Source: JAYZQT01 sp036136335 (GTDB lineage: Bacteria; Pseudomonadota; Alphaproteobacteria; MPNO01; UBA830). Taken from it: 44,846 nt of DNA. The stretch's first letter is position 1, and every line of letters begins with the position of its first letter. The DNA lies in NCBI GenBank assembly GCA_036136335.1, contig JAYZQT010000060.1, positions 1 to 44,846 on the forward strand, read 5' to 3'. The translations under genes and the position numbers were made by a program. The notes beneath the pieces are model-generated. The model searched no databases and had not been told where the DNA came from. It saw only the letters and a program-made list of their open reading frames with translations. Shown here one piece after another: positions 33,730-42,540 of the stretch.

Positions 33730-34893
33730 TCAGCGTTGCCAAAGTCTTTCGGTGGCAATAAAAGCACCCTCAGCCAGCGCCTTTAACTTGGCTTTAACAA
33801 CTGACGGGTACACCGCCCGGCGTCCGGCATAGGTTGCGAACCCACAATCTGTACCGGCCAGAACGCGATCACGGCCGACAATGTTGGCATAATTACAAAT
33901 GCGCTGAGCGATCAAAATGGGGTGTTCAACAAAGTTCGAAGTTGAATCCACAACCCCGGGCACGAGAACTTTCTGATCAGGTATTGTTGCTGCCTTCCAG
34001 TCTTCCCATTCGTGCTCGTGACGTGGGTTGGCCCCCTCAAAAAGAAGGGCCTGCGGCCTCGCTTTGTTCAAGAGTCCAATCAGCTTTTTGATCGGGATGT
34101 CGTGAGTATGGGGCCCGGCATAGTTGAGCCAGCAGATATGCATTCGCATTGCCTCGGGTGGAATGTTTGAAGTCGCCGCATTCAGGGCTTCAATGCTTTT
34201 TTCGGCGTCCGCAAGAAATTCTTTCTCGGACAATTCCTGCTGATCGGCGTGACGGCTTCCCGCAAGGTCCGGACAGTCCAGTTGCAATACAAATCCAGCC
34301 TCGTGGATGGCCTCGTATTCTGGTCTCATTGCGTCGACAAGGCTTTCCCGGTAATCGTCACGGTTAGGATAAAAGTTGTTGGGCACATAATTGGACAGAC
34401 ATCCAGGCGAGGCGGCGTTCATAAAGGCGTCAACAGGATCCGACACTGAAACGGCTCTTTGAAGATTCCCAATATCACGCTGGAGTGGGCCGTTGTCGGC
34501 GTAAGATACCGGGCCGCTACAAATGGCAGCCTGCAGCATTTCCGGTCCACCACCACCAAGACGTTCGGTCATCATTTCCGGAAAATCCTGAATATCCAGG
34601 GGAATTCCACGACCTCGTACGCCCTGACCATCAATGTTTGTCAGTCCGGCAAGCCGGTGTTTTGCGTATACGTGGTAGGACATCTTGCCCATCTCGCCAT
34701 CGCTCACAATGTCGATTCCCGTCTGGACCTGTTCTGCTACGGTTGCCTGAACTGCCGCCGTGACGTTGGCCTGTAGTACTGACTGGGAAACCGTTTCGCC
34801 ACGGTCTTCCTTTCCGAGCAATTCAACGAGGTGCTGCGGGCGGGGCATACTCCCAACGTGTGTAGTGAGAATTCTTTCGGTGCTCAGTTTCAT
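33730..34893 (-). CDS. MetE-like (cobalamin-independent methionine synthase C-terminal domain) protein, copy 1
   Basis: A 387-residue single-domain protein of the MetE C-terminal/UROD-like TIM-barrel group. The zinc ligands of MetE can be placed: H252-x-C254 (MRMHICW), E286 (LFEGANPRHEHEW) and C350 (GTDCGF). The N-terminal TTHVGSMPRP and IVSDGEMGK are also family landmarks. Full MetE is about 750 residues; this lacks the N-terminal half. Members of this short group move methyl groups to thiols or break C-S bonds (for example coenzyme M transferases); the substrate is unknown. The ATG lies seven bases after the stop of its paralogue, so translation is coupled. Confidence 0.85.
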   Translation of the reverse strand: MKLSTERILTTHVGSMPRPQHLVELLGKEDRGETVSQSVLQANVTAAVQATVAEQVQTGIDIVSDGEMGKMSYHVYAKHRLAGLTNIDGQGVRGRGIPLDIQDFPEMMTERLGGGGPEMLQAAICSGPVSYADNGPLQRDIGNLQRAVSVSDPVDAFMNAASPGCLSNYVPNNFYPNRDDYRESLVDAMRPEYEAIHEAGFVLQLDCPDLAGSRHADQQELSEKEFLADAEKSIEALNAATSNIPPEAMRMHICWLNYAGPHTHDIPIKKLIGLLNKARPQALLFEGANPRHEHEWEDWKAATIPDQKVLVPGVVDSTSNFVEHPILIAQRICNYANIVGRDRVLAGTDCGFATYAGRRAVYPSVVKAKLKALAEGAFIATERLWQR

Positions 34894-34900
34894 CTCCGAT

Positions 34901-36073
34901 TTACCACAGGCGGTCAGTGGCGAGTTGGGCCCCTTCAGCCATGGCACGGAACTTGGACCATACAACTGACTCAGAAACCGGTGGGTCGTTTGTGGCAAAG
35001 GTTCCAAAACCACAGTCGGAACTTGCTATGATCCGCTCTCGACCTACAACATTCGCCCAGTTGCATATTCGCTGTGCGATCAGTTTCGGGTGCTCGACGA
35101 AGTTACTGGTAGAATCTATCACGCCCGGGATAAAAATCTTGTGGTCAGGAATGTTAAGTCCTTTTATGTCCTCCCATTCATGCTCGTGCCGTGGATTGGC
35201 ACCCTCAAAGAGTATTCCTGCAGGTCGTGCGTCCATCAGAACCGGAAAGATCTTTTCGAGAGCAAAGTCGTGGGTGTGTGGCCCCTCATAATTTCCCCAA
35301 CATATATGGAGGCGCATGTCTTCTGCCGGGATATTGGCAGTTGCGGCATTTATCGCTTCCATGTTGCGGTATGCCTTTTTCAGAAATTCCTGGTCAGTCA
35401 GCTTCTGATATTGGTTATGTCTTGCCGATCCGAAGTCAGGACAGTCTATCTGTAACAAGAACCCGGCCGCATGAATGGCCTCATATTCGGTCTGCATTGC
35501 CCCCGCCATGGCTTCAATATAGTCGTCCTCGTTTTTGTAAAAGTCATCCGGGACAAATTTACTGAGCACGCCGGGTGAGGCAGCATTCAGGAAAGCCTCT
35601 GTGGGATTGGCAGGCCCGAGAGCGGTTGTAAGGTTTCTGATGTCATCTTCTAACGGGGTTTTATTAGCGTAGCTCAACGGGCCAGTTACCCATGGCCTGC
35701 CGTACTGAAGAACCCAGCCACCACGCCGTCCAGTAGAAGATTGTGCAAAATCGGGGTGTTCGACCATGTCGAGGTTGGCCAGTTCTTCAGGCACAGTAGC
35801 GTGAGGTGGTTGGGCGGCGGCCACACCCGCCAGACGATGCTTCACATAGAATGTGTATCCAATTTTGCTCATTTCGCCGTCGGAAATCACATCAATGCCT
35901 GCATTCAGTTGTTTGGTGACCGCTTCGGCGACAGCGCTGGCGATCCTTGATTTCAGCGTATCAGCGTCATGTTCTTCGTCCTGGTCTTTTGCATTGAGCA
36001 GTTCAAACAAATCAAGGGGGCGGGGCAGGCTTCCAACGTGACTGGTCAGAATACGGTCCTTACTGATTTTCAT
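34901..36073 (-). CDS. MetE-like protein, copy 2
   Basis: A 390-residue paralogue of the downstream gene with the same landmarks: TSHVGSLPRP, VISDGEMSK, RLHICWGNYEGPHTHD, LFEGANPRHEHEWED and SDCGFGTF. The zinc ligand pattern H-x-C, E, C is retained. Many blocks are identical to copy 1, but a stretch between about residues 90 and 130 (GRRGGWVLQYGRPW region) is not shared. I choose the ATG at 36073, next to the conserved KISKDRILTSHVG; earlier ATGs at 36100 and 36187 would add an unsupported leader. First gene of a two-gene operon. The upstream 167-281 bases are shared with the divergent glutaredoxin gene. Confidence 0.85.
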   Translation of the reverse strand: MKISKDRILTSHVGSLPRPLDLFELLNAKDQDEEHDADTLKSRIASAVAEAVTKQLNAGIDVISDGEMSKIGYTFYVKHRLAGVAAAQPPHATVPEELANLDMVEHPDFAQSSTGRRGGWVLQYGRPWVTGPLSYANKTPLEDDIRNLTTALGPANPTEAFLNAASPGVLSKFVPDDFYKNEDDYIEAMAGAMQTEYEAIHAAGFLLQIDCPDFGSARHNQYQKLTDQEFLKKAYRNMEAINAATANIPAEDMRLHICWGNYEGPHTHDFALEKIFPVLMDARPAGILFEGANPRHEHEWEDIKGLNIPDHKIFIPGVIDSTSNFVEHPKLIAQRICNWANVVGRERIIASSDCGFGTFATNDPPVSESVVWSKFRAMAEGAQLATDRLW

Positions 36074-36354
36074 GCGATAGATATCCAGAGTTTGTTCCAT
36101 TGACGGGTGCACGACGAAATGCGGTGACCAGACAATTGCCAGTTTGCTCCTGTATATTAAGGCGAGCATCCCGAACCGAACAGGCAAATCATCTTTATCG
36201 TTAAACCTCTTTTCACTGAATAGACGAATAACAATGTCCGCTATATTCTTATCACAAGAAAAAATTTGTCGGAAATTCTGTTGTTTTTGCTTGCCAGGAA
36301 CATATCCCGACAGATTTTAGGAAAGCTGGCGCGTTAAATGAAAGGGATTACAAA

Positions 36355-36723
36355 GTGAAATTTGTTCGTTGGGTACTTGGCCGCGTAATCCTTGGCTGTG
36401 ATTTTCTTACACGTGCGAAACCAGTGTCCCGGGATATGAAATCGCAGGCGTTGATCGATGCGCGTACCGCCAATTTAATTATGTATCAGTTTGAAGCCTG
36501 TCCGTTCTGTGTAAAGGTCCGGCGAGTGATAAGAAAACAGGCCCTTAAAATTGAGCTGAGGGATGCAAGGAATGAACCGGTACACAAGCAGGAACTCATT
36601 TCGGGTGGCGGGCGATACAAGGTCCCTTGTCTGAGAATTAAATCTGATACTGGTGAAATTACCTGGCTATATGAATCGGGGGAAATTCTTTCCTACCTCA
36701 AGACCGAATTCAAATTCACGTAA
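36355..36723 (+). CDS. Glutaredoxin-like protein
   Basis: A 122-residue protein with a glutaredoxin/GST N-domain fold. The active-site motif is C49-P-F-C52 after IMYQFEA, followed by VKVRRVIRK; the cis-Pro loop is YKVPCL and the last strand and helix read WLYESGEILSYL. It begins with a GTG, with AAGGGA upstream, and has a 40-residue leader before the thioredoxin-like strand that contains a hydrophobic stretch, so an internal start is possible. It would reduce disulfides with glutathione, or pass electrons to a partner. It is the first of a plus-strand group with the GMC, HAO and RidA genes. Confidence 0.82.
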   Translation: MKFVRWVLGRVILGCDFLTRAKPVSRDMKSQALIDARTANLIMYQFEACPFCVKVRRVIRKQALKIELRDARNEPVHKQELISGGGRYKVPCLRIKSDTGEITWLYESGEILSYLKTEFKFT

Positions 36724-36783
36724 CCCGACCGCACCAGATATTTCGGGTGATAACCTGTTCCGAAGTATGGAGGATACATAACA

Positions 36784-38424
36784 GTGGCCAGTTTTGAAAA
36801 AACCGTTGATTACCTTGTTGTTGGCGCTGGGTCTGCCGGTTGCGTGTTGACCAATCGTCTTAGTGAGGGGGGAACTGACCGGGTACTTGTGCTCGAAGCC
36901 GGGGACTGGGACAAGAGCTTTATGATCCACATGCCCCTAGGCGTTGGCAAGGTGTGGCATGATCCGAAGTTCAACTGGTCCTACGAATCAGAGCCAGAAC
37001 CCCATGCAGATAACCGGCGGTTGTTCCATCCGAGAGGGAAGGTTCTGGGAGGGTCGTCCTCCATCAATATGATGGCCTATGTCCGGGGAAATCACGGAGA
37101 TTACGATCGGTGGGGCCAGAAGGGTCTCACCGGCTGGACGTTTGATGATGTGTTGCCATATTTTAAACGTGCGGAATCCTTTCAGGATGGTGAGGACGCC
37201 TACCACGGTTCGGAAGGGCCCTGGAAAATTAAAACCACTGATGTGGACGATCCTATTTTCGACTGTTTTTTTGATGCGGTCCAACAGGCCGGATATCAGA
37301 GGGCTGCCGACTACAACGGAGCATCACAGGAAGGTTTCGCAAGGCTTCAGGTTAACGTCTTCAAGGGCCGTCGCCAGAGTGCGGCGGTTGCCTATCTTCA
37401 TCCAGCAATGAAACGTGGCAATGTCGAAGTTCAGGTTTCCGCTCACGTAACACGAGTTCTGATGGAAGACGGCCGCGCTATTGGTGTTGAATATAAACAG
37501 GATGGCAGGCTTCACTCCGTCAGGGCCGAGAAGGAAGTAATTCTTTCAGGGGGCTCTATAAATTCTCCGCAGGTACTGATGTTGTCCGGAATAGGGTCTG
37601 GCGATCACCTCGCCGAAATGGGTATTGATGTAATCCATGAATTACCCGGGGTTGGATGCGACTTGCAGGATCACCCGGCCATTGGTGTTGAATACAATTA
37701 CGCCGGAAATTCGAAGTTTCACCGTGAAATTCGACTGGACCGGCTGGCATTCAACGTTGCCAGAGTAAAGCTCTTTGGTACAGGAATGGCTGCGACACCA
37801 CCATCGTCGCTGACCGGTTATGTAAAAAGCCGGACCGGCCTGGAAATACCCGACATCCAGATATTTTTCCGCCCCATGTCAATGACCGCTAGGCAATGGT
37901 TTCCCGGGATCATGCCGGCCGCGGAACAGACATATGCATTCCGCGCCTGTCATCTTCGCCCGGAAAGCAGAGGGCGTGTGTGGCTTAGGTCTTCGGAACC
38001 TGAAGAACCTGTGCACATTCTCAATAACTTTCTCTCCACAGAAGAAGACAGGCGTGTGTTGCGAGAGAGTTTTCGGATTATGCGTAAACTTGGCACGCAG
38101 TCAGCATTCGATGACATGAGAGGCCGCGAGTTTGCTCCGGGACCTGATTTGCTGACCGACGATGACGAGGCTGTCGATGCGTACATCCGTGAAACCCTGT
38201 CGACAGTATTTCATCCTACAAGCACTTGCCGTATGGGCCCAGACGACCGGGCAGTGGTTGACGGGGATCTCAGAGTACGTGGGGTTGAAAGACTGCGCGT
38301 CGTCGATGCTTCAATAATGCCAGATATTGTTGGTGGTAACCTGAATGCTACTGTTATTATGATAGCAGAAAAGGCATCGGACATCATACTGGGCCGACAA
38401 CCCATATCAGCCGAGGCCGCATAA
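36784..38424 (+). CDS. GMC-family flavin oxidoreductase (choline/alcohol dehydrogenase-like)
   Basis: A 546-residue glucose-methanol-choline oxidoreductase. FAD binding: VGAGSAGCVL near residue 14 and GKVLGGSSSINMM. Catalytic region: FHPTSTCRMGP with His, then GNLNATVIM with Asn. It lacks a signal peptide and is of usual length (choline dehydrogenase is about 555). It oxidises an alcohol to an aldehyde, probably with electrons going to quinone; the substrate is open and GMC names are not reliable. The start is the GTG at 36784, with GGAGG upstream. It is the intact relative of the broken gene at 32019 and is followed by HAO after 21 bases. Confidence 0.9.
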   Translation: MASFEKTVDYLVVGAGSAGCVLTNRLSEGGTDRVLVLEAGDWDKSFMIHMPLGVGKVWHDPKFNWSYESEPEPHADNRRLFHPRGKVLGGSSSINMMAYVRGNHGDYDRWGQKGLTGWTFDDVLPYFKRAESFQDGEDAYHGSEGPWKIKTTDVDDPIFDCFFDAVQQAGYQRAADYNGASQEGFARLQVNVFKGRRQSAAVAYLHPAMKRGNVEVQVSAHVTRVLMEDGRAIGVEYKQDGRLHSVRAEKEVILSGGSINSPQVLMLSGIGSGDHLAEMGIDVIHELPGVGCDLQDHPAIGVEYNYAGNSKFHREIRLDRLAFNVARVKLFGTGMAATPPSSLTGYVKSRTGLEIPDIQIFFRPMSMTARQWFPGIMPAAEQTYAFRACHLRPESRGRVWLRSSEPEEPVHILNNFLSTEEDRRVLRESFRIMRKLGTQSAFDDMRGREFAPGPDLLTDDDEAVDAYIRETLSTVFHPTSTCRMGPDDRAVVDGDLRVRGVERLRVVDASIMPDIVGGNLNATVIMIAEKASDIILGRQPISAEAA

Positions 38425-38445
38425 ACCTGAATACAGGAAAATGCC

Positions 38446-38955
38446 ATGTTGCCTATGCCCATTGCCGACCATGACGCAATTGCCGCGGAACTCTCAGCGA
38501 CCGGCAAATATGTGAAAGTGCTTTGGCAGAGTGAAGATACGCTTATGTTTATTGCCCGGGGACGCGAATACCGGAGCGAATTTCACATAAATCCTGCTGA
38601 CGAGACCATGACGATGCTCCGGGGTTCCATGAACCTGCACTATCGCAAAGCCGACGGCAGCGAAGAGATTGCGGTAGTTAAACAGGGTGAGACAATTTAT
38701 ACGGCCGCGGGCATCCCGCATTCACCCAGGTTTCCGGCGGACGCGTTTCTTTTGGTTGGCGAACGTATGAGACGGGACGCTGAAACGGATACTTTTCAGT
38801 GGTTTTGTTTGCATTGTGATGAACTGATCCATGAGGAAAGGTTCGTGGTTGACGATTACGAGAAAGACCCGGTTTCGAAAGCTTATGCCAGCTTCTTTGA
38901 TTCTGAGGATGCCCGGACGTGCGATGCATGTGGGACGATACATCCACGCCCGTAA
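38446..38955 (+). CDS. nbaC: 3-Hydroxyanthranilate 3,4-dioxygenase
   Basis: A 169-residue cupin dioxygenase of bacterial length. Residues expected for catalysis are all readable with a near-constant offset from the Cupriavidus enzyme: iron ligands H47, E53 and H92, substrate contacts R43, R95 and E106, and the rubredoxin-like pairs C121-x-x-C124 and C159-x-x-C162. It splits the ring of 3-hydroxyanthranilate with O2 to give 2-amino-3-carboxymuconate semialdehyde. That product either goes to 2-aminomuconate or cyclises spontaneously to quinolinate. It is followed by a RidA-family gene, the protein class of 2-aminomuconate deaminase, which supports the assignment. Neither the ACMS decarboxylase nor the semialdehyde dehydrogenase is next to it. 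Confidence 0.9.
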   Translation: MLPMPIADHDAIAAELSATGKYVKVLWQSEDTLMFIARGREYRSEFHINPADETMTMLRGSMNLHYRKADGSEEIAVVKQGETIYTAAGIPHSPRFPADAFLLVGERMRRDAETDTFQWFCLHCDELIHEERFVVDDYEKDPVSKAYASFFDSEDARTCDACGTIHPRP

Positions 38956-39056
38956 CAGTTGGTATTAAATCCGTGTGGCGATGATTGTCTGCTGGTGCAC
39001 TGCGCCAGTTCCCTCACGATGTTCCAGATTAACAGATTGGAAGGAAAGGACTGTCG

Positions 39057-39470
39057 ATGCCGAAAAAATTCATTACTTCCCTCAACTCTCCGACAACCGG
39101 ATTTACCGATAAGGCTACGGCTTCGCCGCTCGCGCAAGGCATCCACTTCGGAAACATATTGTTCATTTCGGGACAGGGACCCCTAGACCCTGAAACCAAA
39201 GAAGTGGTCTCTGAAAATATACAGGAACAGACGCGTCAGACTTTAACAAACCTGCATGCGGTGCTGGCGGCAGGCGGGGCCGATTTTACAAATGTCGTCA
39301 ATATGCGGGTTTGTTTGCGGGATACTCGGGATTTTCCAAGTTTTAACGAGGCGTTTACCAAATTCATGGACGGTGAAAAGGTAACCCGTACCTGTATCGG
39401 TGGCACTCCCCACCGGAGTGGGGTCAACGTTGAAATTGATTGCGTGGCGATGTTTGACCAGGAAACGTAA
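39057..39470 (+). CDS. RidA-family protein, possible 2-aminomuconate deaminase
   Basis: A 137-residue RidA-fold protein with ILFISGQGPLDP at the start, QTRQTLTNLHAVLAAGG in the middle and VTRTCIGGTP...VNVEIDCVA at the end, holding the Arg and Glu of the active site. Its place after the 3-hydroxyanthranilate dioxygenase fits the NbaF/AmnD deaminase role, turning 2-aminomuconate into 4-oxalocrotonate and ammonia. That function is inferred from context, since RidA proteins look alike; general imine deaminase is the alternative. GGAAAGGA precedes the ATG. It ends four bases from a convergent gene. Confidence 0.85.
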   Translation: MPKKFITSLNSPTTGFTDKATASPLAQGIHFGNILFISGQGPLDPETKEVVSENIQEQTRQTLTNLHAVLAAGGADFTNVVNMRVCLRDTRDFPSFNEAFTKFMDGEKVTRTCIGGTPHRSGVNVEIDCVAMFDQET

Positions 39471-39474
39471 TGTT

Positions 39475-40308
39475 TCAATAAAATAACAGGGTTCGTACCT
39501 CGATGCTCTCTCGTGCAGGCTGAGTCAAATCAATGCCGTCGGGGTTTTCAAACGAGGCGTGGGCAGTCCACCGGGCGCGCCCATCACGCATGGTGTCGAA
39601 ACATTTCAGGAGAATAACCTCATCTGGTTCCATGTCGGGGAAATACGTCCAGCGCTGATCCGGATTATAACTCAGATTGAGGATACCGCCGACGCGGTTA
39701 TCATAAACACGTTCCGCAGGGATCATGTCATGTTCGCCAATACTGTCCCATGGACAGATCGCGATGGGGTCCGTCTTCACCGGGCCGATTAGCGGGCGCC
39801 AGACGTTTATGGACGTAAAACGTCGTTTCAGCCGCGCCGCTGCCTCATCGGCAGGCAATAAATCCTTTACACGTTGTGGGGCGGAACGATCGGTGAAGTC
39901 GTTATGGGCACTTCGAACGGGATCACGTACACCGAGGCGTTTGCTTTTTTCCGGATCTCCGATACGGATTGTGTGATCAAATATTAGGACCTTTTCTGCC
40001 TCAGTTGTTTCCAAAAGAAGGTTTTCAAGTTCCGGGTAATAAATTTCCCTGATCTGTCGTTCGTCGGTAAAGTCTGTAACAGAGGTATGATGTTTTAGAA
40101 ATTCAAATCCCTCTGTTTCGAGGTTTAGGTCTGCGGCAAGTGGACGTCCATCATGGACAGTTATTTCCTTTATTTCATAGGCCCCGGTTTTGGAGTCGTC
40201 GCGACCTCCGCCCGATGCACTCACCTGTGTTACCGGAGTCTCCCCGGTCGGAACAGTGAACTGGAGCAGGCCGCGCACGGTCTGGTCGGGTTGTATGGTG
40301 TCAGGCAT
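39475..40308 (-). CDS. CmcJ/AsaB-family protein
   Basis: A 277-residue protein of the CmcJ/NvfI/AsaB-like group. The marks are the SAHNDFTDRSAPQR stretch (usually VHxDYT), INVWRPLIGPVKTDPIAICPWDS and the C-terminal DVILLKCFDT-like segment with ARWTAHASFENP. These proteins resemble Fe/2-oxoglutarate oxygenases and occur in cephamycin, fungal meroterpenoid and other biosynthetic clusters, or in catabolic ones; the activity of bacterial members is mostly unknown. I start at the ATG at 40308, which has GGAG nine bases upstream; an extended frame up to 40473 has no support. Convergent with the RidA gene and divergent from the TRAP transporter genes. Confidence 0.75.
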   Translation of the reverse strand: MPDTIQPDQTVRGLLQFTVPTGETPVTQVSASGGGRDDSKTGAYEIKEITVHDGRPLAADLNLETEGFEFLKHHTSVTDFTDERQIREIYYPELENLLLETTEAEKVLIFDHTIRIGDPEKSKRLGVRDPVRSAHNDFTDRSAPQRVKDLLPADEAAARLKRRFTSINVWRPLIGPVKTDPIAICPWDSIGEHDMIPAERVYDNRVGGILNLSYNPDQRWTYFPDMEPDEVILLKCFDTMRDGRARWTAHASFENPDGIDLTQPARESIEVRTLLFY

Positions 40309-40603
40309 GGGTGTCAGCTCCAACATATTCAAACAGTGGCAGGTTGGTAACGGTATAAAATCCCCGATCGGTCTGGAGGCAACCTGGTGCTTGTCGAGAG
40401 TAGTTCTTTTAACAAAATTGAAGCTCTTCTCAACCTTAAATTTTCCGCGCGTGGTCAAACCTAGAGGTTTCATAGCCTATATTCATCGATTGGCTGCACA
40501 GGTTCTGTTTCCATAAGGCACAGCTTAGTGCATACTAAATTCAGCAAATGATTATAAAAGGGAGTTACAGGCCGTTTCCTGAGAATGGAATATAAGGCGC
40601 TTT
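40309..40603. other. Divergent gap between the CmcJ-like and TRAP genes
   Basis: No gene is supported in these 295 bases; a minus-strand frame covering part of it only extends the CmcJ-like gene without conserved sequence. It must hold promoters for both directions. Nothing palindromic stands out. Confidence 0.4.
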
Positions 40604-41155
40604 GTGCCCGAGTTTGCAGGATTTGGTGCTAAAACCAACGTTTTAAAAATGTTTTTAAAACCAGATCACAGATACATCCAGATTCCGACCAATGTAATGG
40701 CCCTTGTGGGTGGAGTAAGCATCATTCTGTTAATGCTCCATGTCGTCGCTGATGTGATTGGCCGGGAATTTTTCACGTATCCGCTTGAGGGCACGCTAGA
40801 GATCGTATCTTTCTATTACATGGTCGGTGTGACATTTTTTCCGCTCGCTTACGTCTGCCATAACGAAGGCCACATCAGTGTTGAACTGTTCACCAAAGGG
40901 CTTTCACCGCGGAAGAACCATTGCTTGGAATCCGTTCTTTTGCTTGTCTCTTTCGTTTTTTCATTGTGGTTTGCCAGTGAAACGTGGACCCGCGCGCTCG
41001 AGAGTTATGCCGAAGGTGAGATGTGGGAAACCTCGGATGATATGATTTCGATCTGGCCCAGCCGTTTCATTTTGCCAATTGCGACCTTGATGATGGCCGT
41101 TTACCTGTTTTTTCGGATGTTTCACGAAGCACGTCTAGCCATTTCAAAAGATTAA
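40604..41155 (+). CDS. TRAP transporter small membrane subunit (DctQ-like)
   Basis: A 183-residue membrane protein with four hydrophobic helices, about residues 27-48, 62-85, 104-126 and 145-168. The DVIGREFFTYPLEGTLEI stretch after the first helix and WPSRFILPIATLMM are typical of DctQ. It partners with the large subunit encoded next. The GTG start at 40604 has TAAGG upstream; an internal ATG at 40649 lacks a signal. Together with the genes at 41182 and 42541 it makes a complete TRAP system for uptake of an organic acid or similar solute driven by a sodium gradient. Confidence 0.88.
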   Translation: MPEFAGFGAKTNVLKMFLKPDHRYIQIPTNVMALVGGVSIILLMLHVVADVIGREFFTYPLEGTLEIVSFYYMVGVTFFPLAYVCHNEGHISVELFTKGLSPRKNHCLESVLLLVSFVFSLWFASETWTRALESYAEGEMWETSDDMISIWPSRFILPIATLMMAVYLFFRMFHEARLAISKD

Positions 41156-41181
41156 CAGACCTCAAAACCGATAGTGCACAG

Positions 41182-42495
41182 ATGGAATTTAGCGATCTAC
41201 AGATAGCATTTGCAGCAATGGGCGTTCTGCTTGTGTTGATAGCGCTTCGACTGCCAGTTGGCTTTGCCCTTTTTCTTGTGGCGGTAGGTGGAGTGACCGC
41301 ACTTAAGGGTTGGGATGTCGCTGCAGGAATGATCCGCAATGAACCTTTTGATTTCGCCGCTCACTGGTCTTTTTCGGCGATACCCATGTTTCTTTTGATG
41401 GGCGCGGTGGCCCATAATTCGGGCATTAGCACGTCGCTTTTCTATGCGGCAAGGTGCTGGTTTGGTGGCTTGCCCGGTGGGCTTGCGGTCGCGACCAATT
41501 TCGCTTGTGCGGGTTTTGCTGCTGCGTCGGGCTCAAGTACTGCGACTGCTGCCGCGCTCGGGAAGATAAGTGTCCCCGAAATGTCCAAGGCCGGCTACGA
41601 TGTTGGCCTGTCCAGCGGTACGGTAGCGAGTGCGGGTACCCTTGGCGCGATGATACCGCCTTCGATTGCTTTTGTGCTTTACGGAATTTTTGCCGAGGTA
41701 TCTATCAGTAAACTGTTTATCGCGGGTGTTTTGCCGGGTCTGCTTACCGCGGGTATCTACGCGCTAATGATTATTGTGAGGTGTAAAAGAAATCCTTCTC
41801 TCGGGCCTCCTCTTGATCTGAAGATGTCGTTTGTCGAGAAAGTGGTTGCGTTAAAGGATGTCTGGCCTCTGATTGTTCTCATCATAGCAATAATTGGGGG
41901 TCTTTACGGCGGGCTGGTAACACCAACCGAGGCCGGGGCTTTCGGCGCTTTTGTGTCGGTGGTGATCTCGATAGGGCAGGGCCGCATGAACCTCCGGGTG
42001 CTCAAGAACAGCGTTCTGGAGGCGCTGGCGGGGACCGCAAAAATTTTCTGGGTAGCGATCGGAGCAGTTATGCTCACGCGCTTTCTTGCGATGGCGGGTG
42101 CCGAGACCTTCCTGAAAGACCTTGTAGGTAGCTGGGCTGCAGAACCGCTTCTTTTGGTTCTGGCAGCGTCGGTCATTTATATTGTGTTGGGGATGTTTCT
42201 GGATCCACTGGGCGTTCTTCTGTTATCCCTGCCCCTTCTCTTGCCAATGTTTGAGGCGCTGGACCTCAATCTTATCTGGTTTGGTGTTTTGGTCGTTAAA
42301 TACATCGAAATTGGATTGTTGACGCCCCCCGTGGGCCTCAATGTGTACGTAATTAAAAGTGTCGTTGGGCCCGAGGTCTCTCTTGAAACCATATTCAAGG
42401 GAGTGGGTTGGTTTCTAGTATGTGAAGTTTTTGTAGTGGTGCTGCTGGTTGCTTTTCCCCAGATTTCCCTATTTCTGCCCTCTATGATGGATTAG
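41182..42495 (+). CDS. TRAP transporter large membrane subunit (DctM-like)
   Basis: A 437-residue polytopic membrane protein with about 11-12 hydrophobic segments. DctM marks are the LLMGAVAHNSG and FAAASGSSTATAAALGK region near residue 75-130, MIPPSIAFVLYG and the later VTPTEAGAFGAF. It carries the transport path of the TRAP system. It starts 26 bases after the DctQ stop; the start has only a weak ribosome-binding site, so translation may follow from the gene upstream. Substrate is set by the binding protein downstream, not by this subunit. Confidence 0.92.
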   Translation: MEFSDLQIAFAAMGVLLVLIALRLPVGFALFLVAVGGVTALKGWDVAAGMIRNEPFDFAAHWSFSAIPMFLLMGAVAHNSGISTSLFYAARCWFGGLPGGLAVATNFACAGFAAASGSSTATAAALGKISVPEMSKAGYDVGLSSGTVASAGTLGAMIPPSIAFVLYGIFAEVSISKLFIAGVLPGLLTAGIYALMIIVRCKRNPSLGPPLDLKMSFVEKVVALKDVWPLIVLIIAIIGGLYGGLVTPTEAGAFGAFVSVVISIGQGRMNLRVLKNSVLEALAGTAKIFWVAIGAVMLTRFLAMAGAETFLKDLVGSWAAEPLLLVLAASVIYIVLGMFLDPLGVLLLSLPLLLPMFEALDLNLIWFGVLVVKYIEIGLLTPPVGLNVYVIKSVVGPEVSLETIFKGVGWFLVCEVFVVVLLVAFPQISLFLPSMMD

Positions 42496-42540
42496 GGCTG
42501 ATGGTGTTTCTGGGTTTTCAAACAAAACAAGGAGGGACGA

